This document shows positions 1 to 39,751 of a stretch of DNA of 64,000 nt, in pieces. Location: positions 297,501 to 361,500 of the forward strand of contig JAMWET010006960.1 in the NCBI GenBank assembly GCA_024036415.1. Direction: 5' to 3'. The position numbers were made by a program, and so were the translations under genes. Each line of letters begins with the position of its first letter. Position 1 is the first letter of the stretch. Source of the DNA: Prochilodus magdalenae. Lineage: Eukaryota; Chordata; Actinopteri; Characiformes; Prochilodontidae. The notes below the pieces were generated by a model. The model was given only the letters and a program-made list of their open reading frames with translations. It had not been told where the DNA came from and searched no databases.

Positions 1-198
1 GTGGCTGGAGCAACCAAATTTTTAAGCTTTATACCAAAAACGTTGATGCTGTGCAAAATGTACATAAATGTAAAGATAAACAGAATGCAATGATTTGCAA
101 ATCCCATAGAACCATACTATATTTAGTAGAACACAGACTCAGTTAATACTTAATGGTAGCACATCTTAGAAAGAAAAAAATATATATATGTATGTATG

Positions 199-251
<53 letters not shown>

Positions 252-1295
252 ATCTATAATTAATATATATTAAGATTTGGAGAATCTAGAGAAATCCCTG
301 TTCCCGAGGGACAAGGCCAGTGTCCCTGTTGGATGTTCATGATCTTTAGGCCCTCAGGCAGTAACCCATTAAAAACAGGCGTAATTCTGTACTGGAAATC
401 ACTGCATGGGCTCAGTAACACTTCCATAAATCACCATCTGTGAGCACAGTTCACCGTTCACTCCACATATGCAAGTTAAAGCTCGTTCAAAGTATCGTAT
501 CGTTCAAAGAAGAAGCCATATGTCAAAACAGTCCGGTAACACTGCTGTCTTCTCTGGGCCAAAACTGATTTAAAATGGACTGAGGCAAAATGGAAAACTC
601 TACTGTGGTCAGTTAAACCAAAACCTGAAATTGTCTTGGAAACCACTAACACTGTGTCCTGAGGACTCAGGAGGACCATCCAGCTTGTCATTAGTGCACT
701 TGTTCAAAAACCTCCATCTCGGATGGTATGAGGTTGCATTAGTGCCTATGACATAGGTAGCTTACGTCTGGAAAGACACGATAATTGCTGAACTGTATGT
801 GGAGGTTTTAGAACAACATATGTTCCCATTCAGACAACGGCTCTTTCAGGGAAGACCTTGCATATATCAGCAGATAGCCACGTACTGCATCCATCACAAC
901 AGCCTGGCTATGCAGAACAAGAGTCCGGGTGCTGACCTGGCCGGCCTGCAGTCCAGACGTATAGAAAACATCACCAATAGAAAACATTTGGCGCATCGTT
1001 AAACAAAAAATCTGATAGAAATCAAAACCAAAACTCCAGCAATTGGTCTCCCCACATTCCAGATGCTGCTGAGAGCCCAGAGAAGAGGGAATGCAATGGT
1101 AGACATGGTCCTGCCCCAACTTTTTTTGAGATGCATTGCTGCCATCAAGTTCTAACTGAGATAATAATATTTATTAAATGGTGAAATGTCTCACTTTCAG
1201 CATCTGAAATGTCTTCTATGTTGAACTGTGAATAAAACATGGATCTAAGGGATTTACATTTAGTTACATTTAGCACTATTTTGGAATTGCTGTTG
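1..1295 (+). mobile_element. degraded Tc1-like transposon with transposase remnant
   Basis: Lies in the MAPK8IP3 intron upstream of the exon at 1643. Plus-strand words match a common fish Tc1-like DD34E transposase: the block around 724-760 (VWGCISAYG-like), VLEQHM at 806, RLFQGRPC near 838, the PACSPD-like region near 945 and ENIWRI at about 985-1000. The tail near 1113-1128 resembles the usual 'cccaactttttttgagatg' 3' segment, and the left end near 90 has the typical 'atgcaatgatttgcaaatc'. Many stops and frameshifts make it a dead copy. Confidence 0.75.
180..250. repeat. compound TA/TATG/TG microsatellite
   Basis: TA steps, three TATG units, more TA, then about 15 TG units. It is embedded in the Tc1 relic and has no gene. 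Confidence 0.9.
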
Positions 1296-1642
1296 AATTT
1301 GAAATGCAGCTGTGGTGTATTTACATTCATTTTATTTGGTGCTTTTAGTTTTTGGATCATTTTTATCCAAATGGATTCAGACACATGAAAACGATTTTAC
1401 ACATAAAATGACCATGTGTAAACGGGGTCACTGATTTGTGGCTTTAATGGTTCTTTGTGAAAGGATGGATGCAGTTCATCACGGTACATCCATTCCATGT
1501 GAGTTCTGTGCCCGTGTGTGTTTCTCTCTGGAGTAAATCAGATCAAAATGTGTTTATGGTATAGATTTTTGTAGGTGCATTTGTTTTCCATGCATAAGTG
1601 ACATTTACTAAGATGCATGTGTTTCTGGTTCCTCCCTTTAAG

Positions 1643-29924
<28,282 letters not shown>

Positions 29925-30826
29925 TATGACCGGACACCTTTTGCCTGCACCCCCTGTAACTCTGCCCTGAATACTCTGTATGAAACCTTGTCTATTCCTA
30001 ACTATGCCCCTCAAAATTCTGTACCTAAGCTCTGTAACTACCCCCTAAGGCCTGTATTTACCACCCCCGCCCAACAAATTGTAACTATTTCCTGTATGTT
30101 CACTCATTTCCCCTCTGTGACTCCCTCCTGCTGCACTCCAGTACAAACATGCAAGGTACAGCTCAACACTCCCCTGCATCTTACAGCTGGATGGCAACTA
30201 TAAATGACCTAGATCAAAGCATCCTTCCTCAAAAATGAACCTGTTTTTTGCCAAATATGTACACGCCACATTGCTTTAGTTCTTCCCAACAGCTCACAGC
30301 TCACGAACCACCATAATGACAGCCAGCGTACTGGACAGTGATTCAAAGGATAGGGACTGGAGAGGCAGCACATTGGTTTGTATGATTGATATGTTGTGGA
30401 TTGTTTATAATGCTTGTGAAGGAAGGACAGAGTGATGGAAACGGAAGAGACATGTAAAAAGTGTAAATATTGAGGTTAGGTAAATAAGCCTTATGAGAGT
30501 GACTGAGAGGCTGTGGTTGGCTCCTGAAATGTTCCATGGACTAGAGAGCACATTTTTGTTGGATAAGTTATCAGTATAAACATTTCCAAGGTTTCGGACC
30601 ATCGTTGTCACTGAAATGCCGGGTAAAATCACGAGGTAATCAATCATGCAGAAAGTCATATGACGTGAGCTGTGAGCTGGCTGGCTTTAAAGGTCCTACT
30701 TGACTGGGAATTTGTGGTTCACAGGCCTGTTGACAGCTGCCCGTTTTGATTGACAGTTGATGAACACCCCGCCCAATCGCTCTGTATGTAACTTGCCACT
30801 ATCTGTTCTATTGTGTGTGGTTAAAT

Positions 30827-31116
30827 ATTAAATATTAAACATATTCGTGCTCTGAAAATATTCCTGTTTATGGATCTTGTTTAGTCATTTTTGACCTCAC
30901 ATCTGTACACATGGTTTTATAAATGAGGCCCTCAGAGTTCCAGTTGACAGTGTAGAAACGTTACTGGATTTTTCCCAGCATTAATTTGATTTTCAGATAC
31001 CATCACAGCGTCTGTGCTGCTTAAAGGTTTGTGGCCCCATTAGAATATTCTGTATTTGTGTATACATATGATCTCAAACATAAAAAAAAATTCACACAAG
31101 TCCTAAATAAAATAAA
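30827..31116 (+). promoter_or_regulatory. mapk8ip3: candidate MAPK8IP3 polyadenylation signals
   Basis: Overlapping ATTAAA at 30827-30839 and overlapping AATAAA at 31106-31116 are the first convincing poly(A) signals downstream of the stop at 29924 on the plus strand. They would give a 3' UTR of about 0.9-1.2 kb. The 29925-30800 stretch has no coding frame and no repeat I recognise. Confidence 0.45.
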
Positions 31117-31339
31117 GAAAGACCCTTTCAAACCAATGAGATAAAAATATTATACGCTGCCCCCGTATTTATTGAGGAAAATGATTGGCTCTTACCCACT
31201 TGTGAGTGAACCTCTAGGGGCAGTAGCTAAGTTGAAGGTGAAAGAGGAGTCAGAGGGAGAAAGAAACTGATCTCCAAAAAAACAATGTCCTTGTGCGGTT
31301 CGCTAAAGACAGGATGGACAGGCCGGAGGCTACTGGGAA

Positions 31340-31660
31340 AAGGTTTAATGTAGTTCTGTTGTGCTTGAAGGAAGGAAAGCACTCCGGTCCACCATAAGAA
31401 CCTTATCCCATCTGAGCCGGGACTGCCTGCCATCATTGACGGAGCAATGGATTCTGAATCATACCAACAAATTTCCAAAGAAAATGTCAGGACATCCATC
31501 TGTGAGTGCAGTTTCACGGGTTGTGCAACAAAACGACAACATTAAGAATACAAGTAAATCTACCAAAGTATGGTTAAAGAAGAAGAAACTCACAGATACG
31601 CAATACTGGATCATTTTCCCCAATAAATAAATGACAACTATTTTTGTGTTTGGTTCTTCA
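31340..31660 (+). mobile_element. Tc1-like transposase fragment
   Basis: A plus-strand frame contains VVQQNDNIKNTSKSTKVWLK, a decayed version of the Tc1 motif around the second catalytic aspartate (QQNDNDPKHTSRSTKEW in active relatives). Short and truncated, in the MAPK8IP3-NME3 spacer. Confidence 0.6.
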
Positions 31661-31817
31661 ACTGCGTTTTAATCAATCAATTTATCTACAATCTCTATCT
31701 ATTCCTTTATATAGTGTTAATGCAGAAATAAAGATCATTCCCAAAGATTCTTCAACTTTCAAGCACAACCACATACGGTAACTTAAAAGAAATAAAAACA
31801 GCCGTTTTAGAAAACCC

Positions 31818-31823
31818 TTTATT
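31818..31823 (-). promoter_or_regulatory. nme3: candidate nme3 polyadenylation signal
   Basis: AATAAA on the minus strand, about 1.4 kb past the NME3 stop. It is the first perfect signal I found downstream. The implied 3' UTR would contain the transposon at 32468-33018. A nearer variant signal cannot be excluded. Confidence 0.3.
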
Positions 31824-32467
31824 TTTTAACAGGTAATCTTTTGGTCAACAGAGCATGATACAGAACTATACCTGCACTTTAAACAATGTGTAATCATGTT
31901 TACGAATGCCAAAGGCCAAAGCTGTAGTGCAACAAGAGAGCAAGTCCAGTCTACATCATTTATCATTCATGAGTTCATTATTGCGCTTCTCGTTTTCCTC
32001 CAGAGGCATACCGCTTAGTCTTCACTATCTACAAAAGGCGCTACAAAATATGCGATGCGTAGGATAACATGCAAAAGCCAGAGCATGATAATGTTCAGAA
32101 GGTTTCAAAAAAAACATGAACGGTTCGTGCTGCTGCGGCGGTCTCTTATACATAACAGTGCCTTTCTTTCAGAATCACAACAAACAAGTTGTGCAGCTTA
32201 TTTACTGTGTTTTTTTGAGATTGTGGATTATTATCACAAGTGCATCACGTATTTGTTTGTTCCAAAGCCATGTATAAAGTAACAGCAGACGAATAGAGAA
32301 ATATTGCTTCATGATGTGCACATTAATGTAAACATGTAAATGTAAAAACGCCATATGCACAAATGTAAACATGTTACTACATACCTGGAGTATGGAGGAG
32401 CGTTACTCAAAGATGGCAACAATGCAGCAAGTTTTGGTCAGTGGTAGCATCATCACTACTCTTCCTA

Positions 32468-33018
32468 TAGGGCCTTGTTCAGACTGTCAGCCTGAGTCTG
32501 ATCATTGGTATATGTATTCAGAATGGTGCTTGATAGTCTGGACTATAAAAAACAAGGTTAGAAAATAATATGAAATAACATTTTTGCAAACTGGATCAAA
32601 ACACCTTTTGAGGCGGTTTAAATCAGATTTTGACACGTGTCTCAGTCTGGAGACTCTGGTCACTGAAATGGCTTCTTCGTCTTCTGCATCGCTCACAATG
32701 CAACAAACAATGGTGACGTCAATTTGAGAGTGACTGAAAGGCCAGAGATTCATGATCATGACAGAGAATTCTGTTTGAAGAGCAAGATGATGCGCCTCCA
32801 TCTCTCTTGGATCTATGTATGAAATCTGCATTGCCAGCACAGCAAGGCAGTTAACGACGCCTATGTTGTTAACACACCAACCTATGCAGATGAACTGGGG
32901 ATGTGTGGACACACAAATCCCATCTGACCACTTGTAAGTAACAGTGTGGACGGTTGTCTTTAAAACACGTGACCCAAGAACCAAATCCGATTTGACTGCA
33001 GTCTGAACATTGCCTACC
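32468..33018. mobile_element. non-autonomous DNA transposon in the nme3 3' flank
   Basis: The left end AGGGCCTTGTTCAGACTG (about 32469) and right end CAGTCTGAACATTGCCT (about 33016) form imperfect terminal inverted repeats around 550 bp. The interior has the TCTGA/CAGAT-rich composition of fish MITEs of this kind. A 220-codon minus-strand open frame spans it but has no recognisable domain. Confidence 0.6.
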
Positions 33019-33263
33019 AGTACAGTAGAAATACATCTACATCTTTCTAAAGAACCCTGTTTGAAGAACACCACACCCTCCACCATGCTATCCACTACAT
33101 GTGTGGCAGGCAACTCTCTTCTTGGAGTATCACTAGGTTTTGAGGCTTTGTGCCAATCCGGCAAAACAGTTCTACTTCAAAAAGAGAATTTGTGTGTGCT
33201 GCGCTAGAAATGTGTAAGGCCGCAAAGCTCTGTATGTGTCACTGTACGTGGAAGGGGAGGACA

Positions 33264-36200
33264 TCACGCATAGATCCAGTGCTCGGTGCTCTCGTCCCAG
33301 CAGGTGAGCTCATGTTCTTTGAACCACAGGGAGATTTCTCTCTGTGCGCTCTCCACAGAGTCACTGCCATGGATAACGTTCCTGCAACAGTACAGGTACA
33401 AAGCAGTTTAGTCAAATAACCTGTGTGCATGCCCTTTCTGCTCACCACTGCGCATACGGCTTCCCCAATAATAAATAACTTCATTATGACCGGTGCACAC
33501 TGCAGGCCTAGTGTGTGTGTGAACTGTGCCCTTTCGCATGCTTGAGGCAGTGTGTAGAATGTGGGATGGAGCTGGGATGCAGCACTTCCAACATCGTTGC
33601 TGTGTTTAAATGCGATTTGTTTATGGTACTGTTATTAGGAGAGGCTCTATGTCTTCATTATTTAGATACATGGCCAATTATGTATGACCCATAATTTTAA
33701 ACTCCATCCAATTCCTCCCCTCTAAACTGTTTCTCAAGTGTGCTCAAGCGTCTCCACCGCTGTTGGTGGACAATTCTCGTTAAGTCTTGTGCCAGCTAGA
33801 GGCGTGTCCGCTGTCTTCTACTGTGTACTGCTTCTTATTTGAAATATTTGGTCTGCTGTAAAGAAATAGGCATCAGTCATTCACTAACCTGCCCACTTCC
33901 ACACAAAAATCTCCTCTGATGGTTCCTGGAAGGGAGTCAGCTGGGTTTGTCTCTCCAAGCATCCTTCGGGATGTTTTTACCACATCTAGGCCTTGCCACA
34001 CCTATCACACAGAACCACACACACTGAACATCCGGCGATATTTTCACAGATAAGAACTGATATTCAGCTGTACCACAGGATGGAGTTCGGGAAACAAGTT
34101 CAGAGGTTAGGTTCTGAAATTCTGATCTGCATTTCTTACCATAGCCACGATGGGTCCCGAGCTCATGTACTTGACCAGGCCTTTGTAGAACGGCCTTTCC
34201 CTCAAGTCCCAGTAGTGCTCCATCAACTGCTGTTCAGAAGCCTACAAAATAATGTATTTACACTGTATGGCATTTACATTTGATTTATGATTGCCAATGT
34301 AGTATTACTGTCTAGGGGGCAAACAGATCCTAATTCCTCAAAAGATTCTCTACCTGCAGGAGTTTCATTCCGACCAGTTTGAAGCCTTTGCGTTCAAAGC
34401 GGCGGACAATCTCTCCAACCAGCCTCCTCTGCACGCCATCCGGCTTCACAGCGATGAAGGTGCGCTCGTTCACTCCGGTCCATCCTGCAATTTTCCCACA
34501 ACGGCCACATGTCACATACTAGCCTAACACGACCTTGTCCCTGGAAACAAACCACTTCACAGAGATTCGTTCCAAGCACAATCTAATACTCAAGTATCTC
34601 ACAAATCTAATTTACTAAGGACATTAGAACATGCCACAGCATTTATATCTTTATACATTTATCTCTAATTTCATTTTATCATTATTACAGTTTTTTTCAC
34701 TGATTCTAAAAAGCTAGGGGGCTAGTACACCTCAGTAATTAAAAAAAAAAATACTATAATTGTTGTCTAATATTAAAATATTTATTGCAAAAACATGGCA
34801 TTTTGTGGCACAGCTCCTTTAAATATAATCCTGCATTTACAAAAGAGGACTGGACAGTAAAAAAAAATAATCTGTTATGCAACAGTCCTACAGCATCAGA
34901 AAATTCAGACCATGTGGAGAAATTTACTGTTCCAAGCTGTAAATATGATGTCAGCACTTTTCATGCCCTGTCAAACTGTCAAAGGGGAAGACTGAAGGTT
35001 ATCTGTAAACAAGGCTGAGGTTGGCTTCCTATTCTTCAGCTTCCTGCTTGCAAGCTTCGTTGTTCTTTAAATGCTCCAGCTTGTACATGCACCAGAACAT
35101 AAATGCCGCACCATTTAAGGTGGAAGCCTCAGCTCCCGCGTCTTAACAGGATCCTGGACAATTTTATTTCCAAGTTGTTAGTTTGCTTTGCACACATCAC
35201 TGCGCATAGTGTCTTAAACCTCGGACAATATCGAGCTCAGCGTTTAAAACAGAAGAAGAGATCGAAGAGAGGAGCAGTCATGCTGTGCAACTTTATCCAC
35301 TTACAATCTCCATGTAACTAGCACAGCTGGATAAATACTATGACGTAGCCCATTAAACAGAGGTTCATTTTATTTTGTCTGTCTGTTTCCATGTTGCTTC
35401 TGGGTGATTATCACAGTGTCTCACTGTAAACCCTTCAATCAAAGCACAGCACATCAAAGTGACTTTGTTCACATCCCAAACTTTTAATTATACATAACCC
35501 TTAAAAGCTGCTGGAGTTCCCGGTAAACTTGATACGGCATGTCTTATACTGGTATCAATGCACAGGGTGAACGCAGTATTGGCAGACAGATGAACTAATA
35601 TCAAACTATAAACCTATTACAGTGGGGGTTATGCAGAAGCGGCTCGCCTCCCTCTGGACAGATGGTTTGGTAATAACTGTAGCCGAGCTGGACTGAGCGA
35701 TCTGCGTCTCTGTTGTAAAGCAGGGCGAGATATAAACCGTCACACGTGTGGCTCTTTCCACTGTACCTGCTTCACCGACTCGGGCAGTTTTCGCTCCTAA
35801 ATCCAGCATATCTTTCGGGTCCGAGAGTGACCTTTTGGAGCCCATGCTGCTCACGGCCGTCTCGCGGCTGCAGTCCGACACACAGACTGACCAATAGGGT
35901 CACGGGGACACCGGGGGATAAAGGCATAGAAAGCCAATGGGAGAACCGAGGCTATTAATAGGCTTCAGGGAGAGTGAGGCAGAGGCGATTAACGGACACT
36001 AGTGCTGGAAAGATTCCGTTTGCAGAACCGATTCTTTCACACTAAACTATAAGACGTGAATGTCGAGTCAATTAGGGGAACCGATTTTTAAAAACGAAGT
36101 ACAGTAAAAAGGAGTTTACTTCAGTTCATTTTTTCAAAGTGAACTATATGAGTTCGTTTCAGTTTACCGACCTTTCCAAGTTCAACAGTTTAGTGAACTA

Positions 36201-36968
36201 TTTTTTGCAAACTTCAAAGGAGAATCATTAGTCAGTTTATGAGCCCCAATCTGTCCGTTTATGGAACCGATTCGTTTAAACTGAACTGAAGTGAAGACAA
36301 GTTCGATTAAGTTCACCGAATCGACTCTTTCGAACTGAACCACAAGGCATAGAATTTCGAGCCAGATTATGGAACCGATTCTTTAAAACAGAATTTCAGT
36401 GTAAAAAAAAAAAAAGAGTTCGATTCCGTTCACCGAACCGATTCCTTCAAACTGAAGCCTGACAAGTTGATGAGAAAAAATGCTCTATTCAGGTTACGTA
36501 TAAATTTGTTACTATCTTTAAATTAATAAACATTTTGAGCAATATTTCATTTTAACCGTGACATATTTACAAATACAAGTCTCTACCTGAAGTGACACTG
36601 ACATGAAGGCGAGTCAACATATTTCTTTATCATTCCGGGTTAGACACATGTGCGTGCGCAGGGCATCCAGTAACGTTAGATGAGCAGGCATTTGTGCGGT
36701 CTACACGAGCATTAGGAAGCAACAGAAACCGGCCTGATATTCCTCCCTAACATTCGACTGAAGCTCCCACTGCTACTCACATTTTCCACAGTAGCCAGCT
36801 TAGCTAACCAAGCACACAGACTCCTAATATAGTGCCTGAGAGAGGACAAAAATAGGCTAAAGTCACACAGGACGGACATTCATGCGTCAATCTGATTTAA
36901 AAGGTCTTTCGAAAGTGCTCACCTGTTTTGAAAACGTAAGCGAACAGAGCTAAGAACATACAAATCAT
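33264..36968 (-). CDS. nme3: nucleoside diphosphate kinase 3
   Basis: NME3 transfers the gamma phosphate between nucleoside triphosphates and diphosphates through a phosphohistidine, and also acts at the mitochondrial outer membrane and peroxisomes. Exons in transcript order: 36968-36923, 34484-34354, 34241-34140, 34001-33889, 33381-33264 (TGA at the low end). Total 510 nt, 169 residues, the same length as human NME3. The N-terminus [16 protein letters not shown] is a hydrophobic anchor like the human one. Then come [20 protein letters not shown], the Kpn-loop region ([17 protein letters not shown]) and the active-site motif NVIHGSDS with the catalytic His at residue 135. Splice phases are 1, 0, 0, 2. 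The gene lies tail to tail with MAPK8IP3, as in mammals. Intron 1 (2.4 kb) contains a possible second first exon at 35845-35767. Confidence 0.97.
35155..35290. repeat. dispersed repeat shared with 46950-47110, copy 1
   Basis: Words 'tccaagttgttagtttgc', 'gcatagtgtcttaaacctcgg' and 'acaatatcgag' recur in order, with changes, at 46970-47040. Class unknown. Lies in NME3 intron 1. Confidence 0.5.
35767..35845 (-). other. possible alternative first exon of nme3
   Basis: Inside NME3 intron 1, an ATG in good context (AGCATGG) opens 26 codons starting [19 protein letters not shown], followed by a donor CAG|GTACAG in phase 1. That is the phase required by NME3 exon 2 at 34484, so splicing would yield ...[14 protein letters not shown] in frame. 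The region is GC-richer than its surroundings and two CCAAT boxes lie just upstream for a minus-strand promoter (about 35892 and 35933). The donor lacks G at +5, so it is not strong. It could instead belong to another gene or be fortuitous; I do not recognise the peptide. Confidence 0.4.
36005..36460. repeat. degenerate GAACCGATTC repeat cluster
   Basis: The motif GAACCGATTCTTT and its relatives (ttcaccgaatcgactctttcgaactgaa) recur irregularly about every 100-150 bp, interleaved with 'gttcagtttagtgaac' words. It sits upstream of the possible alternative nme3 exon and inside NME3 intron 1. Origin unknown. Confidence 0.55.
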
Positions 36969-37110
36969 TTTTGCATCTAATGCACCGGCTCGTCCGCCGC
37001 GCGAATTTTCTTGGAGAGAAGAAGAGGGCGCGCACGGGAACGCGCACCGACGTCTTGAAACACGCGTGCGCAGTCGAGCATGTGCACGCCCTCTGCCTTT
37101 GCAAGAAGGG
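36969..37110 (-). promoter_or_regulatory. nme3: nme3 CpG-rich promoter
   Basis: Immediately upstream of the NME3 start codon lies a short CpG-dense stretch (many CGCG and GCGC steps at about 36995-37090) in otherwise AT-rich DNA, without a clear TATA box. This fits a housekeeping promoter with a start site within about 100 bp of the ATG. Confidence 0.55.
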
Positions 37111-39740
37111 GTGCAGCCAAACACGTGCACGAAAAGTGTTACATGTCCGAAATAAACCCGGTATTGTTAAATACTGTTGTTTTTAGCGATAGCCAACTGA
37201 AAAGGTTCTATCCTCTATTAGACTGTGGGCAGAACATATCTAGTCCAACTGATTACTTCTATTACTGGCTGTGTGTGGATTTCTCTCTCTCTAATAGACG
37301 TATATAGTAAGCGGGTTCTTTGTTTTATAATACATCCAGAAAAAGACAGTATTACTCAATAAACGTAAGAACCTCACCTAGACTGAGCCTGATATTCCTT
37401 CTGCATTAGGGAACGTAGGCAGTACCTAAAGCTTATAGTTTTGTACGACCGTAGAAAAGCTATAAAGCCCTGTACATTTACAACATTCCTGGTATTGTTT
37501 CATTAGAAATGTAATTTATTTTCTATGTCGTTACTTTATTTCTTAATCTAATCTTTTTAGAACTGTAAATATAATCTTAGCTTTGTTTTAATAATTAAAG
37601 GAGCAATATGTAACATCACAAAATTCATACTCCACACAGCCCCTCCTCTGCCTTCCTTTTCACTTTATCCCCTGTTGCAAGTTAGACATAAAACATCATC
37701 CTTTACTGGCCAAGAGTGTCTCCAGCAGTGAAAAACAACACCTATGCTATCTCTTGTTTTACTTCTATTTATCACTCGTTTTCAGGCTTCTTCTTCATCC
37801 TGTCATGTTGTACTGATGGCATATTTGACGATACAGCAACTAATTGTCGCCCCCTGAGGCACAAAGTGGTCAAATGAGACAGGGTGGGCCAGAGCTTCAG
37901 TAGATATCTCTGCAACATGATACAGGCGCCTTTGACATACCGTCAAAACTGTTCATAATTTAGTTAATTATATAATGTTTTAATGTATAAATCCTACACA
38001 CTAATAATTTCCATTTTATTCTTAAGTCATCTTTTATTGTAATATGATATTCATTTAAAAACACAGCTGCTTTGCAAGCAGGCATTAAAGGGACACTCCA
38101 GTCCAAAACCATGAACGAATACCCCTTGCTCAATATGTCTACACACACCTACCCACCTCTACACATACCAACTTAATGGTGCCACAATAACATTGCAAGT
38201 AAAATGTTCTAGTTTAAAGGCTTCCTTCAAGGTGGACTACACAGGGGTTTCAGACATTTTAAGGGCGATTTCAAACCACAATGGTTACTTTGGAAAGGAA
38301 ACTTAAATGTCCTGGCAATAGTGAACAACAGTTTATTACTTTACAGGAAGTTGAGGGAACATTAACCTCTGAACATCACATTAGATACGAGGCTCCACGG
38401 TCACAAGTCTATAAAAACATTGAGAAGGTGTCGAAGCTTAACCTGCTCCAATGGGCCTTGATGATACAGATGCAACACCTGCACAGTTTAAATGGATTGT
38501 TTATTACTTACTTTGGCTGCTAGAAAAAGCAGCATAGACCACCAGCCAATCAGCATGGGTTCTGGATCCTGCCACGCTGGTCAGCAGCAATGGAAATTAG
38601 TATGATGGTCGCCGGCAAAACCAGCATACACTGTGTTTTGATGCTAGTATCCTGGGCAACCCGCATAACCAAACAGGTTGACCAGCTCAAACCTGCCCTA
38701 AATGCAGGTCTGTGTTTTTCCCTGAAAAGTTGAAGGATATTATTCTCTTGTTTGTCTGAAATATTCCACGTCTAGGTATTATTTTACTCATCATGTGGAC
38801 ATTGCTGTTAATTCTGGAATTCCCAGTCTCTAGGATGTCCTATTTAAACAGATTCATGTTTAGTAGGTGTGTCCAGAGCTTGTAAATCCTGTCCAAGACT
38901 GCAGTTCACCACCCCTGGCCTAGATGGCAAAATTGGACCATCATTTGGCCCTGTGGACTCACTAATGCATATCAGTCAACCAAAGACTAAACCAACAATG
39001 TAGATTAGACATTAAAGAGAGCTGTTGCTTTGTGTTTGATGGTGTTACCTTGTGCAATAAATGGAAGTATTTCATCAGCTCCAGTCCACTGAACTGACAA
39101 GCCATGCTGACAGGTGTGGGGGTTTTAGAGTAATATTTAAGAGACCCTGTTGAAGGTAATGAAGCTTTGGGGAAAAAAGACAGACCCTTCCGATGATGAT
39201 AACTGAAGGAGATAATGTTACTCACTACAGAACATTATGTACCATACCCAGTAACATATGAAAGCCCCTGTAAGTTCATGACAGTGCAGGACAAAAGTAT
39301 CCAGGCAGACTCATAGCTAGCTCATATGTATTTATAAACTCAATCATCATATACATAACACATATATAACATAAATGGTATAGCACACACAGTATGGAAC
39401 ATTACACAGAGATGACTCTGTCGGCCCTACTCTTTTCTATCGTGTTATGCACAACAAAGGGAGGCCAAGACTTTGAAACGTCCATTAGGTTATCTTTCAG
39501 TGATCAGTGGTGTGATTCCAATGCACCAGAAGCTTTCTAAGCAGTACTGATGTAAAAGCAAACAGATGCTTTTATGTGCAGACCATTTTCTCTTATAATG
39601 ATTATGGTATGCATTTGGGTGTATATAGCTCTTACAGTTCTAACCCGCAGCTATAACCAAATAATCATCATACTGAAAAGAATGGGCCAGAGTACGCTTG
39701 CCAAGGTTACAAGCGCAAGAATCTCATCACCTTTCCCCTC
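37110..39740. other. nme3-mrps34 spacer
   Basis: No gene seen. It holds repeat family J (37594-37965) and, at about 38523-38715, a repeat with alternating CCAGCATG / CAGCATACAC words typical of a fish interspersed family. An 80-codon plus frame at 38281-38523 has no recognisable domain. Confidence 0.55.
37594..37965. repeat. dispersed repeat family J, copy 2
   Basis: Longer copy of the family at 27301-27480, upstream of NME3. It contains a CTCF-like GTCGCCCCCTGAGGC at 37846-37860 that is decayed in the other copy. Confidence 0.5.
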
Positions 39741-39751
39741 TCAACTTGGCA

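Noticed and set aside
808..1119. 103-codon minus-strand frame
   Set aside because: Antisense of a dead Tc1-like transposase region.
32502..33164. 220-codon minus-strand frame as a protein gene
   Set aside because: Lies within a transposon-like element and has no recognisable domain, splice context or start context; kept only as a finding.
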